NCBI RefSeq assembly: GCF_000281975.1
Contig: NZ_AKKE01000007.1
Location: 1-60,328, forward strand
DNA from: Novosphingobium sp. AP12
GTDB lineage: Bacteria; Pseudomonadota; Alphaproteobacteria; Sphingomonadales; Sphingomonadaceae
DNA: 60,328 nucleotides
Reading direction: 5' to 3'
Shown here: in pieces, positions 43,793 to 53,035 of the stretch
How positions within the stretch are numbered: position 1 is the first letter of the stretch
How the letters are laid out: the number at the start of each line of letters is the position of its first letter
Program-made: the position numbers and the translations under genes
The notes under the pieces: model-generated
The model's input: the letters and a program-made list of their open reading frames with translations, nothing else
What the model was told of the DNA's origin: nothing
Databases searched by the model: none

Positions 43793-45643
43793 TCAGCCCA
43801 TCGCCGGCCAGGCGAGCGTGGGCTGCTGGCTGTGGCGGTTCATCTCCAGCGTGATCCGCGCGCCGGCGCCCGGTCCGAGCCGGAGCGCCACGTCGCGGCT
43901 CCCCACAGGGATGCGCCGGCCGCCGATGCGCACGGCCTCGATCCGGTGCTCGCCGTAGCCGCCGCCGCGAATGACGAGGCGGCGCGGGAGCGCGGGGTTG
44001 AGGTTCACCAGCGACAGTGTGGTACTGCCCGCGTCGATCGCCTCGACCAGCACCGCCACGTCCTCGGGCAGTCCGGGGCGCTTGCGGTCGGCATCGAAGT
44101 GCCGCAGCCGTGCGAACAGCAGCGTGCCGCCCTGGTTGGGTGAGTTGGGCGACCAGGGCGGGCGGGCGACGTGAATCGCGCCCATGGTCTGGTGCAGCAG
44201 CGCGGTCACCGAAACCGGATTGCGCTCGATCGGATTGTCGGCAAGGCGGGTCTTCGCCGTCGTCTTGTCTTCCCGCACCCGCACGAGCTGGGTCCGCACG
44301 CGCTCCATGTCGTCGAGCAGCGCCTGCTCGGCCCAGCCGGGCGCCTTGCCGTCCAGGAACTGCGTCCAGGGCGTCGGCGCCATCGCTGCGCGGTCGGCCT
44401 CGGTCCCCGAGAGATACCAGATCTCGCCGGTGTTGAAGCGGTAGGGGCCGGGCTTGAAGCCGTACCAGCCGTCCTTGCCGTGCATGGTCGGCGCCGAAAG
44501 CACGCCGCCCACCTTGCGCGAGGCTTCGTTGATGCGGGCGTTCTGGGCGCGCCAGACCTGGAGGTAGCGGTCGTCGCCGGTGGCGAGGTAGGCGTTCATG
44601 AAGCCCATGATCGCACGCGGGATGCGGTTGCGGTCCTCGCGCTTGCCGGTGACCGGGTTGACCGGGCTGAACCCCCAGCCATAGGTGCCGCCCCACCAGT
44701 TCCCGCCCGCACCGCCGCCGATCGCGCCGTCGGGGCCGATGTTGCTGGGGATGATGCCGTCGTTGGCGCCGGCGCGCGCTGCCCAGGCCTCGACATATTC
44801 GAGCATCCAGTCGCGGAAGCGCGCCTCGCCCGTCAGCATCCAGGCGTTGAAACCCAGCGCGGTCGAGTGCAGGTTCAGCGGGTTGTCGCCTACCGTCTCG
44901 GTATATTCGCGGTAGTGTTCGAGCGTGTCGGCGTAGCTGGTCTCGCCGTGGACCATCTCGAAGGGCGCGGTGTCGAACGGATCGCCCGCCCAGTCGAGCG
45001 GGGTGGCCGGGCGCATCAGCGGGCCGATGCTGCCGTTGAACATCGAGCGGACGAGCTTCAGCTTGGGGTCGTAGTTGCGCGCGATCGGGTCGCGCCCGGT
45101 GTAGAAGTCCGCGAAGCGGCGCGCGCGCTCCACCAGCTTGCGGTCGCCCTGGGTGCAGAGGCCGAGCTGGTTGAAGGTCGTCAGCCCCTCGCTGATGTGC
45201 TGCCAGTCCATCTGCGGCGCGAATTCACGCACGTACATGCCTTTGCGGCCCATCGGCACGTCGCGGGTCTTGGCCCGGGAATACTGCGCGAAGTGGGCTT
45301 CCTGGACCTTCTGCGCGAGGTCCAGGATGCCGGTGTCGGCGCCGATCATGTAGAGGTAGGGCCAGTCGTTGACCGCCTCGATCGCATCGTCCGGGCCATC
45401 GTTCGCGCCCCAGCGCAGGAACGCCTCGATCTCGTGGTTCGCGTTGAAGTAGCGGTCGTGGAAGGCGCGGGCGGCGTCGCCCTGCATGGCGATGAGATGG
45501 CGCTGGAGCACCGCCCAGCGCGGCGCGGCCATGGCGGTGTCGATGGCAATCTCGGGCGTCGCGGCGCGGGCCAGCGCGGGCATCGTCGCGGCAAGCGTCA
45601 GCAGGCCGCCGCCGGTGAGTACGCTGCGTCTGTCGAAGGTCAA
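43793..45643 (-). CDS. Tat-secreted protein of unrecognised family, probably an (alpha/alpha)-barrel carbohydrate enzyme
   Basis: A 616-aa exported protein. It begins TFDRRSVLTGGGLLTLAAT, a Tat signal cleaved near ALARA. The body (residues ~40-500) is rich in helices with Trp and Tyr clusters: FLRWGANDGPDDAIEAVNDW, MDWQHISEGLTTFNQLGL, GGGAGGNWWGGTYGWGFSP and KDGWYGFKPGPYRF. This look is like helical toroid glycosidases or lyases. The C-terminal ~100 residues are beta-rich (TLSLVNLNPALPRRLVIRGG). I cannot assign a family. The start is TTG 45643, overlapping the upstream MFS stop (TTGA), so the two genes are translationally coupled. Context suggests cutting or trimming a uronate polymer; that is inference. 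Confidence 0.8.
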   Translation of the reverse strand: MTFDRRSVLTGGGLLTLAATMPALARAATPEIAIDTAMAAPRWAVLQRHLIAMQGDAARAFHDRYFNANHEIEAFLRWGANDGPDDAIEAVNDWPYLYMIGADTGILDLAQKVQEAHFAQYSRAKTRDVPMGRKGMYVREFAPQMDWQHISEGLTTFNQLGLCTQGDRKLVERARRFADFYTGRDPIARNYDPKLKLVRSMFNGSIGPLMRPATPLDWAGDPFDTAPFEMVHGETSYADTLEHYREYTETVGDNPLNLHSTALGFNAWMLTGEARFRDWMLEYVEAWAARAGANDGIIPSNIGPDGAIGGGAGGNWWGGTYGWGFSPVNPVTGKREDRNRIPRAIMGFMNAYLATGDDRYLQVWRAQNARINEASRKVGGVLSAPTMHGKDGWYGFKPGPYRFNTGEIWYLSGTEADRAAMAPTPWTQFLDGKAPGWAEQALLDDMERVRTQLVRVREDKTTAKTRLADNPIERNPVSVTALLHQTMGAIHVARPPWSPNSPNQGGTLLFARLRHFDADRKRPGLPEDVAVLVEAIDAGSTTLSLVNLNPALPRRLVIRGGGYGEHRIEAVRIGGRRIPVGSRDVALRLGPGAGARITLEMNRHSQQPTLAWPAMG

Positions 45644-47001
45644 GCTGCCAGCTCCAGTCTCTCAAGCTTCTGGACGACGAGGAAGTACGCGACGATCGTC
45701 AGCAGGCAGTGCGCGCCAACGAAGACCAGCGCGGTGTCGAACGAGCCGGCGCTCGCCACCAGCAGGCCTACGACGATCGGGGTGACGATCCCGGCGGCAT
45801 TGCCGAAGGTGTTGAACACCCCGCCCGCCAGCCCCGCCAGCTTGCGCGGCGCGACGTCGGACATCACCGCCCAGCCGAGCGAGGCCACGCCCTTGCCGAA
45901 GAACGCCAGCGACATGAGCAGTACCACGCCCCACTGGCTCTCCACCCGCGCGGCGACCATGATGAGGCTGGCGAGCAGCATCCCGCCCAGCAGCGGCGCT
46001 TTGCGCGCCAGCGTGATCGAGCCGGTCCGCGCCAGCAGCCAGTCCGACGTGACGCCGCCCGCGACGCCGCCGATGAAACCGCAAAGGGCGGGAAGCGCGG
46101 CGACGAAGCCGGCCTCGAGGATGTTGAACCCGCGGTCCTTGACGAGATAGATCGGGAACCACGTCACGAAGAAGTAGGTCAGCACGTTGATGCAGTATTG
46201 GCCGAGGTAGATGCCAACCATCATGCGGCTGGTGAGGAGCTGACGCACGTTGGCCCAGGTGAATGTCGGCTCGGTGCTCCGCGCCCGGCCCGATTCCGCC
46301 TCGACGAGGCCGCCGCCTTCGCGGATGATCTCAATCTCGGCCTGGTTGGCCCACTTGTGGCGCACCGGCTCGCGGATGAACGCGGCGAAGGCCAGCATCG
46401 CCATGATGCCCAGCGTGCCCATCACGAAGAACACCGCGCGCCATCCGAATGCGTGGACTACCCAGCCCATCAGCGGCGCGAAGGCGACGAGAGAGAAGTA
46501 CTGCGCGGAATTGAAGATCGCCGAGGCCGTGCCCCGTTCGCGCGCCGGGAACCATGCGGCGACGATGCGCGCATTGCCGGGGAACGAGGGCGCCTCGCAT
46601 AGGCCCACCAGGAAGCGCAGCACGAACAGCTGCGCCACCACCGTCGCGCCGAGCAGGAAGCCCGCGAAGCCCTGGAGCACGGTGAAGAACGACCACGTCC
46701 CGATCGCCGCGATGTAGATCGGCCGCGTCCCGAACCGGTCGAGCAGCGCTCCGCCCGGGATCTGCGCCAACGAGTAGGCCCAGGCGAAGGCGGAAAGGAT
46801 GAAACCGGTCTGGACCGCATCGAGCCCCAGCTCCGCCGAAGCCGAGGCGCCCGCGATCGAGAAGGTCGAGCGGTCAGCGTAGTTCAGCGAGGTGATGATG
46901 AAGACCAGCGCGATGATGAGGTAGCGCACGCGGGTGGGGCGCTCGGCCGGTGCACCGCCCTCTATGCCAGGCGGGACGGCGATCCGGGTTTCACTTGTCA
47001 C
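45640..47001 (-). CDS. MFS transporter, glucarate/anion:cation symporter type
   Basis: A 12-helix inner-membrane carrier of 453 aa in the ACS family. TM1 has YLIIALVFIITSLNYADRST, the NYADRxxxSIA signature of sugar-acid carriers. Others: FILSAFAWAYSLAQIPGGAL, LLDRFGTRPIY (MFS loop motif) and VGLCEAPSFPGNARIVAAWF. GTG 47001 is chosen because GGGAGAG precedes it and residues upstream are out of character. It is translationally coupled to the secreted 616-aa protein downstream. It shares a 335-bp divergent gap with the TonB receptor gene, so the operator at 47236 may serve both. Substrate probably glucarate, galactarate or a uronate. Confidence 0.88.
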   Translation of the reverse strand: MTSETRIAVPPGIEGGAPAERPTRVRYLIIALVFIITSLNYADRSTFSIAGASASAELGLDAVQTGFILSAFAWAYSLAQIPGGALLDRFGTRPIYIAAIGTWSFFTVLQGFAGFLLGATVVAQLFVLRFLVGLCEAPSFPGNARIVAAWFPARERGTASAIFNSAQYFSLVAFAPLMGWVVHAFGWRAVFFVMGTLGIMAMLAFAAFIREPVRHKWANQAEIEIIREGGGLVEAESGRARSTEPTFTWANVRQLLTSRMMVGIYLGQYCINVLTYFFVTWFPIYLVKDRGFNILEAGFVAALPALCGFIGGVAGGVTSDWLLARTGSITLARKAPLLGGMLLASLIMVAARVESQWGVVLLMSLAFFGKGVASLGWAVMSDVAPRKLAGLAGGVFNTFGNAAGIVTPIVVGLLVASAGSFDTALVFVGAHCLLTIVAYFLVVQKLERLELAA

Positions 47002-47336
47002 GTCCAACTCTCCCACGCGCCTTGTCGGCTTTTCATGACCCAGACTAGGCGAGCCGGGGTCGCCCCATCCATGCCGCAATGCAACTCGATCGATGCCCGG
47101 AGCGCATCGTCCGTCCTGCTCGATCATTTTCCGTCATTTGCCCGAACGATGCGCGTGGCGCATCGATCAAGCCCCTTTTCGCTCGCGAAGCGCAGGAAGT
47201 CCTCGCCTATCGTTCAATTACCAAATCACAATTGCTGACACCGGTATCACGCTTACTGATAAAGCAGGGCCGGGGAAGCTCAACGACAACGGCACGCGTC
47301 AAAGCGGCCGGGTCGCAACAAAAGGGGAGGATAACA
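47002..47336. other. 335-bp divergent regulatory gap (MFS / TonB receptor)
   Basis: It holds the LacI-type operator at 47236-47249, about 88 bp before the receptor start. A smaller inverted repeat, CGATGC-N7-GCATCG (47091-47109), sits nearer the MFS start and contains a T-N11-A pattern, possibly a LysR site. No gene is seen. Confidence 0.5.
47236..47249 (+). promoter_or_regulatory. LacI-type operator before the uronate-locus TonB receptor
   Basis: TGACACCGGTATCA, identical to 40662-40675. Confidence 0.72.
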
Positions 47337-50222
47337 ATGATGTCTTCAGCAGCGCTTCGTCGGCGCCTTGCGCGCAGCGCCTCGGCCACGGTGCTGGCCA
47401 TCGCCTGCATCTCTCCCGCCATCGCCCAGGAGCAGGCAGCGCCCGAACAGGCGGCGCAGGACGAGGCCGAAGCCGACATCGGCGGCGCCACCCCGCAGGA
47501 CATCATCGTCACCGGCTTCCGCAACGCGATCCAGACCGCGCAGGCGGAAAAGCGCGAGGCGACCGGCGCGGTCGACGTCATCAAGGCGGAGGACATCGCC
47601 AAGTTCCCCGACAACAACCTCGCCGAATCTCTCCAGCGCATCCCCGGCGTCGCGATCTCGCGCGAGGGCGGCGAGGGACGCAGCATCTCCGTGCGCGGCC
47701 TCGGCCCCGAATATACCCGCGTGCGCATCAATGGCATGGAAGCGGTGGCGACCACCGGCGGCTCGGATGCGGGCGGCGGCGTCAACCGCGGCCGCGGCTT
47801 CGACTTCAACGTCTTCGCCTCGGAACTGTTCAACTCGCTGACCGTGCGCAAGACCGCCTCGGCCTCGGTCGAGGAAGGCTCGCTCGGCGCGACGGTGGAC
47901 CTGCAGGCCGCCCGCCCGCTCGACTACAAGGACAACTTCGTCGTCGCCGGCTCGGCGCGCGCCGGCTACAACGACCTGTCGAAGAAGTGGGACCCGCGCC
48001 TCGCCGGCCTCGTGAGCTGGCAGAACGAGGAAGGCACCTTCGGCGTGCTCGCCTCGGGCGCCTACTCCACCCGCTCGATCAAGGAAGAGGGCCACTCGAC
48101 CGTGCGCTGGAGCCCGGCGGGCGCCAATGGCGGCTTCAACGCGGCCTCCACCCTGCCCGGCTACACCGCCGCCCAGCTCAACACCCTGCCCGCCGCCGAC
48201 GGCTCCAACTGGGACAGCCTCGTCTACCACCCGCGCATCCCGCGCTACGAGACCTGGACCAACGACATCACCCGCCTGGGCCTGACCGGCGCGGTGCAGT
48301 GGCAGCCGTCCGACCGCACCGAGATCGTGGTCGAGGGGCTCTATTCGAAGTCCAAGACGAAGCGTCAGGAAAACTACATCGAGGCGCTGTCGTTCAGCCG
48401 CACCGGCGCCAGCGGCAAGGCCCAGTCGATCATCCGCACCGGCGAGGTCAACGACCAGAACGAGCTGGTCTACGGCGTCTTCGACGATGTCGACATGCGC
48501 ATCGAATCGCGCCACGACGAGTTCAGCACGACCTTCTACCAGGTCAACACGGTGCTGAAGCAGGAGGTGACCGACACCTTCCACCTCAACGGCTACCTCG
48601 GCTATTCCAAGTCCAAGTTCGACAGCCCGGTACAGACCACCGTGGTGCTCGACCGTCTGAACTCCGATGGCTTCAGCTGGGACTACCGCGAGCACGACCG
48701 TTCGCCCGTCATCAACTGGGGCTTCGATCCCAACAACCCCGCCAACTGGTCGTTCATCAACGGCACGTCGGACGTGCGCATCCGCCAGAACGAGGTCACC
48801 AACGACTATCTCTCGGCCAAGCTGGCGGGTGAGTGGGAACTGACGGACGGCTTCAAGCTGTCGGTCGGCGGCGAGTACCGCCGCTTCCGCTACGACACTT
48901 TCGAATCGCGCCGCTTCGTGGCCGAAACCTCGTCGGGCACCCTCACCCCGGCGCAGGTTGCGGCGCTGACCTCGCCGTTCAAGGGCGTGACCGGCGACCC
49001 GGCCTACGGCGGCTACGTGATCCCCAACCTGCAGGGCTTCGTCGACGAACTGGGCATCTACTGCAACTGCGTAACCACCATCAACGGCCGTTCGGTCGAC
49101 TTCCGCGTCAACGATCGCGACGTGGCGGGCACCAACCCGAACCCGACCGCCGCAAGCAACACCGGCAACATCAAGGAAATCGACAAGGCGATCTGGTTCC
49201 AGATCGACTTCGAGCAGGAAATCGGCGGGATCATGGTGCGCGGCGATGCCGGCATGCGCTACGTCAAGACCGGCCAGACCTCGTTCGGCTACGGCCTCGC
49301 CAGCGGTGTCGCGACGCCGATCACGGTGAAGCGGAGCTACGAGAACTGGCTGCCCTCGATGAACCTCGTCGCCGAGATCACGCCCGAGTTCCTGCTTCGC
49401 TTCGGCGCCGCGCAGGTCATCACCCGGCCAGGCCTCGGCGCCCTGTCGCCCGGCGGCAACCTGACGCTGCAGGCTGCGAACCAGGTCTTCAATCAGGGCA
49501 ACCCGTACCTGAACCCGACCGAGGCGTTCAACCTCGACTTCGCGGCCGAATGGTACTTCGCACCTGGATCGCTGCTGGGCGTCAGCCTGTTCCAGAAGGA
49601 CATCGGTTCGCTGAGCGGCACGCAGATCTCGACGCTGGTGCCCTTCAACCAGCTCGGTTTCCCGCTCAACCTCGCCACCGACCAGGGTCTGCCCGTCGAC
49701 GTGCCCGTCACCGTCCGCCGCACCATCAACGGCGACGGCGGCAAGCTGCGCGGCATGGAGATCAACTACCAGCAGCAACTCAGCTTCCTGCCCGGCTTCC
49801 TCAGCAACATGGGCGTCCTGGCGAACTACACTTACGTCAAGGCCGACCTGAAGTACCCCGGCCCCGGCGGCGTGGGCACTGTCACCGGCCCGCTCACCAA
49901 CCTGTCGAAGCACACCGCCAACGGCACGCTGTACTACGAGGACTCGCTGCTCTCTCTGCGCGGCTCGGTCTCGTACCGCTCGGGCTACGTCGAGGCCTTC
50001 GGCGGCGGCGCGCGCGACCAGAACACCGAGGAAGGCGTTAACAGCGCGATCAACGTCGACGCCTCGATCGGCATCAACGTCACCGATGCCATCACGCTCA
50101 CCATCGAGGGCAACAACCTCACCAACGAGCGCAAGGACCAGTACATCGACGAGGACGACCGCGTCGTCCTGAACCACACCTTCGGACGCCAGTTCTACTT
50201 CGGCGTTCGTTTCAAGTACTGA
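47337..50222 (+). CDS. TonB-dependent receptor of the uronate locus (961 aa)
   Basis: A large outer-membrane receptor of the Caulobacter-type group used for oligosaccharides. Signal peptide: ARSASATVLAIACISPAIA. The plug has DIIVTGFRNAIQTAQAEKRE, KFPDNNLAESLQRIPGVAI, GEGRSISVRGLGPEYTRVRI and the SLTVRKTASASVEEGSLGAT motif typical of this class. The barrel ends FGRQFYFGVRFKY with an aromatic last residue. ATG 47337 has GGAGG six bases upstream. The LacI operator upstream and the strong terminator right after its stop mark it as a single-gene unit. It probably brings in uronate-containing oligomers. Confidence 0.95.
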   Translation: MMSSAALRRRLARSASATVLAIACISPAIAQEQAAPEQAAQDEAEADIGGATPQDIIVTGFRNAIQTAQAEKREATGAVDVIKAEDIAKFPDNNLAESLQRIPGVAISREGGEGRSISVRGLGPEYTRVRINGMEAVATTGGSDAGGGVNRGRGFDFNVFASELFNSLTVRKTASASVEEGSLGATVDLQAARPLDYKDNFVVAGSARAGYNDLSKKWDPRLAGLVSWQNEEGTFGVLASGAYSTRSIKEEGHSTVRWSPAGANGGFNAASTLPGYTAAQLNTLPAADGSNWDSLVYHPRIPRYETWTNDITRLGLTGAVQWQPSDRTEIVVEGLYSKSKTKRQENYIEALSFSRTGASGKAQSIIRTGEVNDQNELVYGVFDDVDMRIESRHDEFSTTFYQVNTVLKQEVTDTFHLNGYLGYSKSKFDSPVQTTVVLDRLNSDGFSWDYREHDRSPVINWGFDPNNPANWSFINGTSDVRIRQNEVTNDYLSAKLAGEWELTDGFKLSVGGEYRRFRYDTFESRRFVAETSSGTLTPAQVAALTSPFKGVTGDPAYGGYVIPNLQGFVDELGIYCNCVTTINGRSVDFRVNDRDVAGTNPNPTAASNTGNIKEIDKAIWFQIDFEQEIGGIMVRGDAGMRYVKTGQTSFGYGLASGVATPITVKRSYENWLPSMNLVAEITPEFLLRFGAAQVITRPGLGALSPGGNLTLQAANQVFNQGNPYLNPTEAFNLDFAAEWYFAPGSLLGVSLFQKDIGSLSGTQISTLVPFNQLGFPLNLATDQGLPVDVPVTVRRTINGDGGKLRGMEINYQQQLSFLPGFLSNMGVLANYTYVKADLKYPGPGGVGTVTGPLTNLSKHTANGTLYYEDSLLSLRGSVSYRSGYVEAFGGGARDQNTEEGVNSAINVDASIGINVTDAITLTIEGNNLTNERKDQYIDEDDRVVLNHTFGRQFYFGVRFKY

Positions 50223-50228
50223 CGGCCT

Positions 50229-50278
50229 GTCCCGGTGCCGCGCCCGCCATGTCGGCGAGCGCGGCACCGGGACTTTTT
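50229..50278 (+). terminator. rho-independent terminator after the TonB receptor
   Basis: GTCCCGGTGCCGCGC (50229-50243) pairs exactly with GCGCGGCACCGGGAC (50259-50273), followed by five T. It ends the receptor transcript and isolates the GH43 gene. Confidence 0.92.
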
Positions 50279-50290
50279 CGCGTTTGGAGT

Positions 50291-50302
50291 GATAGCGCTA
50301 TC
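50291..50302. promoter_or_regulatory. palindromic operator-like site before the GH43 gene
   Basis: GATAGCGCTATC is a perfect 12-bp palindrome with central CG, typical of LacI-family operators, 32 bp before the GTG start. It differs from the TGACACCGGT sites nearby, so a different LacI-type regulator, not in this window, probably controls this gene. Confidence 0.5.
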
Positions 50303-50333
50303 TAATCTAAAGACAAAACATGGGAGCAATGAT

Positions 50334-51590
50334 GTGACGAAGGGCTTCGAATTCAGCCGCCGCGCGATGGTCGCCGGCGGCATTGCGCTTTTGGGCACGC
50401 CTGCCCTCGCCCGCGCCGCCGCCGCGCCGCCGCTGAAGCGGCCACCCTTCCCCATCGAGGACGACGTCGGCCGGCCGATCGCGCCGCCGCCGCCGGGCTA
50501 CTACGACGTCGCCACCCGCAGCGGCCCGGGCCTGCCCGTGACCCCGGAGACCGAGCGCGGCGGCTGGGTCACCAGCGAGGCCGCGGTCGACCGCAAGGGT
50601 GTGCGTTTCAAGGGTCCCGGCCCCGCACCCAGGAACCAGCTGCCCTGGGGCGAATCCGATTCCGGCCGCGTCGTGACGCAGGGTCTGATCCCCCCGGTCA
50701 AGCCGCTGCTCCACCTGCACCTGCGCGACACGATCGTGTGCCTGGGCGGCGACGGCTTCTACTACATGACCGGCTCCACCGGCGACGACATCTGGAAGGC
50801 CAACGACGGCGTCGAGCTTTGGCGCTCGCCCGACCTCGTGCAGTGGGACTACCTCGGCCTCGTCTGGAGCATCGAGAAGGACGGCGGCTGGGAAAAGCAG
50901 TGGTCGGTGCGCAAGGGCGACTACTTCCGCGCGATCTGGGCGCCGGAAATCCACTACATCAACGGCAACTACTACATCTGCCTGTCGGTCAGCCGCTCGG
51001 GCATCTCGATCCTGCGCAGCACCAGCGGCAAGGCGACCGGGCCCTACGTCCACGCCTTCTCGCCGGACAAGCCGCTGCGGAACGGCATCGACGCCACCCT
51101 GTTCGGCGACGACGACGGCGCGGTCTACCTGACCTACGGCGGCGCCTTCGAGATGGTGCGCCTGAGGCCCGACCTCTCGGGCTACGACGGCGAGTGGACG
51201 ACGGTGACGCTCGACACGCCCGACCCCGACCCATCGCACCACAACAAGAAGTGCGTGCGGCACGACTACAAGGACATCGGCTTCGAAGGCGCGACGATGT
51301 TCAAGCACGACGGCAAGTACTACCTCGGCGCCGTCGACCGCTTCCATCCCAACCGCTACTCCTTCGCGCTGGCCACCTCGGACAAGCCCTTCGGCCCCTA
51401 CCGCGACCGCTACGAGAGCGTGCCCTGCGGCGGCGGCGGTAATATCTTCAAGGACAAGGAAGGCCGCTGGTGGTGCACCATCTTCGGCAACGACGACGAG
51501 GCCCCGTTCCGCGAGAAGCCCGGCATCGTACCGGCGCGGATGGACGAGAAGGGGCACCTCGTGGCGGACTTCACGCCGCGAAAGCTCTGA
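50334..51590 (+). CDS. secreted glycoside hydrolase, GH43-like five-bladed propeller
   Basis: A 418-aa exported enzyme. The Tat signal is FEFSRRAMVAGGIALLGTPA. The propeller shows acids at positions expected for GH43: Asp in LHLRDTIVCLGGDGFYYMT (base), Asp in LRNGIDATLFGDDDGAVYL (modulator) and Glu in DIGFEGATMFKHDGKYYL (acid). Other blades read WAPEIHYINGNYYICLS and GPYRDRYESVP. GH43 enzymes act on arabinose or xylose links. The start is GTG 50334, with GGGAG seven bases upstream; in-frame ATGs further up lie in the terminator or palindrome. A separate operator-like palindrome precedes it. Confidence 0.87.
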   Translation: MTKGFEFSRRAMVAGGIALLGTPALARAAAAPPLKRPPFPIEDDVGRPIAPPPPGYYDVATRSGPGLPVTPETERGGWVTSEAAVDRKGVRFKGPGPAPRNQLPWGESDSGRVVTQGLIPPVKPLLHLHLRDTIVCLGGDGFYYMTGSTGDDIWKANDGVELWRSPDLVQWDYLGLVWSIEKDGGWEKQWSVRKGDYFRAIWAPEIHYINGNYYICLSVSRSGISILRSTSGKATGPYVHAFSPDKPLRNGIDATLFGDDDGAVYLTYGGAFEMVRLRPDLSGYDGEWTTVTLDTPDPDPSHHNKKCVRHDYKDIGFEGATMFKHDGKYYLGAVDRFHPNRYSFALATSDKPFGPYRDRYESVPCGGGGNIFKDKEGRWWCTIFGNDDEAPFREKPGIVPARMDEKGHLVADFTPRKL

Positions 51591-51608
51591 CGCCGGCGTA
51601 GAACAGCA

Positions 51609-51650
51609 AAGAGCCGCTTAGCCATCGTGGCCGGGCGGCTCTTTTTGTTT
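51609..51650. terminator. terminator between GH43 and the ExuT-like MFS gene
   Basis: AAGAGCCGC pairs with GCGGCTCTT across a 15-nt loop, followed by T-rich sequence on the plus strand; the A-run on the 5' side gives a U-run on the minus strand too, so it can serve both convergent genes. Confidence 0.8.
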
Positions 51651-51698
51651 GGGGCCGTTCCCGTCCCCCTCCCCCGCGATAGGAGGAGGGGGAAGGAC

Positions 51699-52985
51699 CT
51701 AGATCCGCACCGGCGCCAGGCGCGGGCTGAGCATGTGGACCACCGCGAGCGCCACCAAGTACGCGCTCGCGCAGATCGCGAAGAGCACCTCGTAGCTGTG
51801 CGTGGCGTCCAGGATGTAGCCGGCGAACAGCGCCATGCCCATGCCGCCGAACGCGCCCACGGTGCCGCCGATGCCGACCACCGAGCCAACCGCGCCGCGC
51901 GGGAACACGTCCGACGGCAGGGTGTAGAGGTTGGCGGAGAACGCCTGATGCGCAGCCGTGGCAAGGCCGATCACCAGGACCGCCATCCACACGTTGTCGA
52001 TGCCCTGCACGAACCAGATCGGCAGCACGCAGATCGCGCTGAGCAGCATCGTCGCCTTGCGCGAGAAGTTGGGCGTGCGGCCCGACTTGATGAGCCTGGA
52101 CGACATCCAGCCGCCGGCAACGCTGCCCAGGTCCGAGATCAGGTAGATCGCGGCGAGCGGCAGGCCAAAGGTCTTGAGGTCAAGGTCGTAGCGGTCAAAC
52201 AGGTAGCCCGGCAGCCAGAACAGGAAGAACCACCAGATGGGGTCGATGAGGAACTTGCCGAGCGCGTAAGCCCAGGTTTCCTTGACGGTGAGCAGTCGCC
52301 CCCAGCCGATCTTCTCGACCGGGTCGGCCGGGTCCTGCCGGATCCAGGCGAGTTCGGCGGCGCCGACTCGCTTGTGCTCGGTCGGATGGCGGTAGACGAT
52401 CCACCAGACGACCAGCCAGATGATGCCGAACAGGCCGGTGACGAAGAACGCCATGCGCCAGTCGAACCACAGCACCAGCAGCGGCACGAGCAGCGGCGTG
52501 ATGATCGCGCCGACGTTGGCGCCGGCGTTGAAAAGGCCGATCGCGTAGGCGCGTTCCTTCTGGGGGAACCAGTCGGTCACGGCGCGGATACCGGCGGGGA
52601 AATTGCCCGATTCGCCGACGCCGAGCCCGAAGCGCGCCATCGCGAAGGACACCATGCCAGTGGCGAAGCCGTGCGCCATGTGGCTCAAGGTCCAGATCAC
52701 GATGGCGATAGTGTAGCCGATCCGCGCGCCGAACATGTCGACGACCTTGCCGAACGACAGGTAGCCGACCGCGTAGGCGACCTGGAACCAGAAGACGATC
52801 CCCGCGAAGTCGGATTCGGACCAGTTGAACTCGGCCGCCAGCGTCGGCTTCAGAACGCCGATCATCTGGCGGTCGATATAGTTGATTGCCGTGGCCGCGA
52901 ACAGCAGCGCCACCACGACCCAGCGATAGCGGCCCACCTTGACCTCGCCCGTTTGGACTTCGCCCGGTTTCGTACCTGCGTCCAT
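51699..52985 (-). CDS. hexuronate transporter, ExuT-like MFS protein
   Basis: A 428-aa, 12-helix inner-membrane symporter. TM1: RWVVVALLFAATAINYIDRQ, with the NYIDRQMIGVL signature of hexuronate carriers. Further family motifs: FWFQVAYAVGYLSFGKVVDM, LGVGESGNFPAGIRAVTDWF and KERAYAIGLFNAGANVGAII. The match to E. coli ExuT-type proteins is strong. It lies 50 bp downstream of the hydratase gene on the same strand, and both are under the operator at 53888-53901. It would import glucuronate, galacturonate or unsaturated uronates for KduI. Confidence 0.92.
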   Translation of the reverse strand: MDAGTKPGEVQTGEVKVGRYRWVVVALLFAATAINYIDRQMIGVLKPTLAAEFNWSESDFAGIVFWFQVAYAVGYLSFGKVVDMFGARIGYTIAIVIWTLSHMAHGFATGMVSFAMARFGLGVGESGNFPAGIRAVTDWFPQKERAYAIGLFNAGANVGAIITPLLVPLLVLWFDWRMAFFVTGLFGIIWLVVWWIVYRHPTEHKRVGAAELAWIRQDPADPVEKIGWGRLLTVKETWAYALGKFLIDPIWWFFLFWLPGYLFDRYDLDLKTFGLPLAAIYLISDLGSVAGGWMSSRLIKSGRTPNFSRKATMLLSAICVLPIWFVQGIDNVWMAVLVIGLATAAHQAFSANLYTLPSDVFPRGAVGSVVGIGGTVGAFGGMGMALFAGYILDATHSYEVLFAICASAYLVALAVVHMLSPRLAPVRI

Positions 52986-53035
52986 TGATCCTGCTCCCCG
53001 CCGGCGGCGTTGTGGCCTGCCGGCTTATCTATTCC

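Noticed and set aside
47346..50267. 973-codon minus-strand open frame across the TonB receptor
   Set aside because: Antisense shadow of a well-supported receptor gene in high-G+C DNA; its protein has no family character.
51665..51697. C/G-rich mirror-like stem (CCCCCTCC / GGAGGGGG) after GH43 considered as a second terminator
   Set aside because: Stem has no T-run on either strand and a better terminator lies just before it at 51609-51650.
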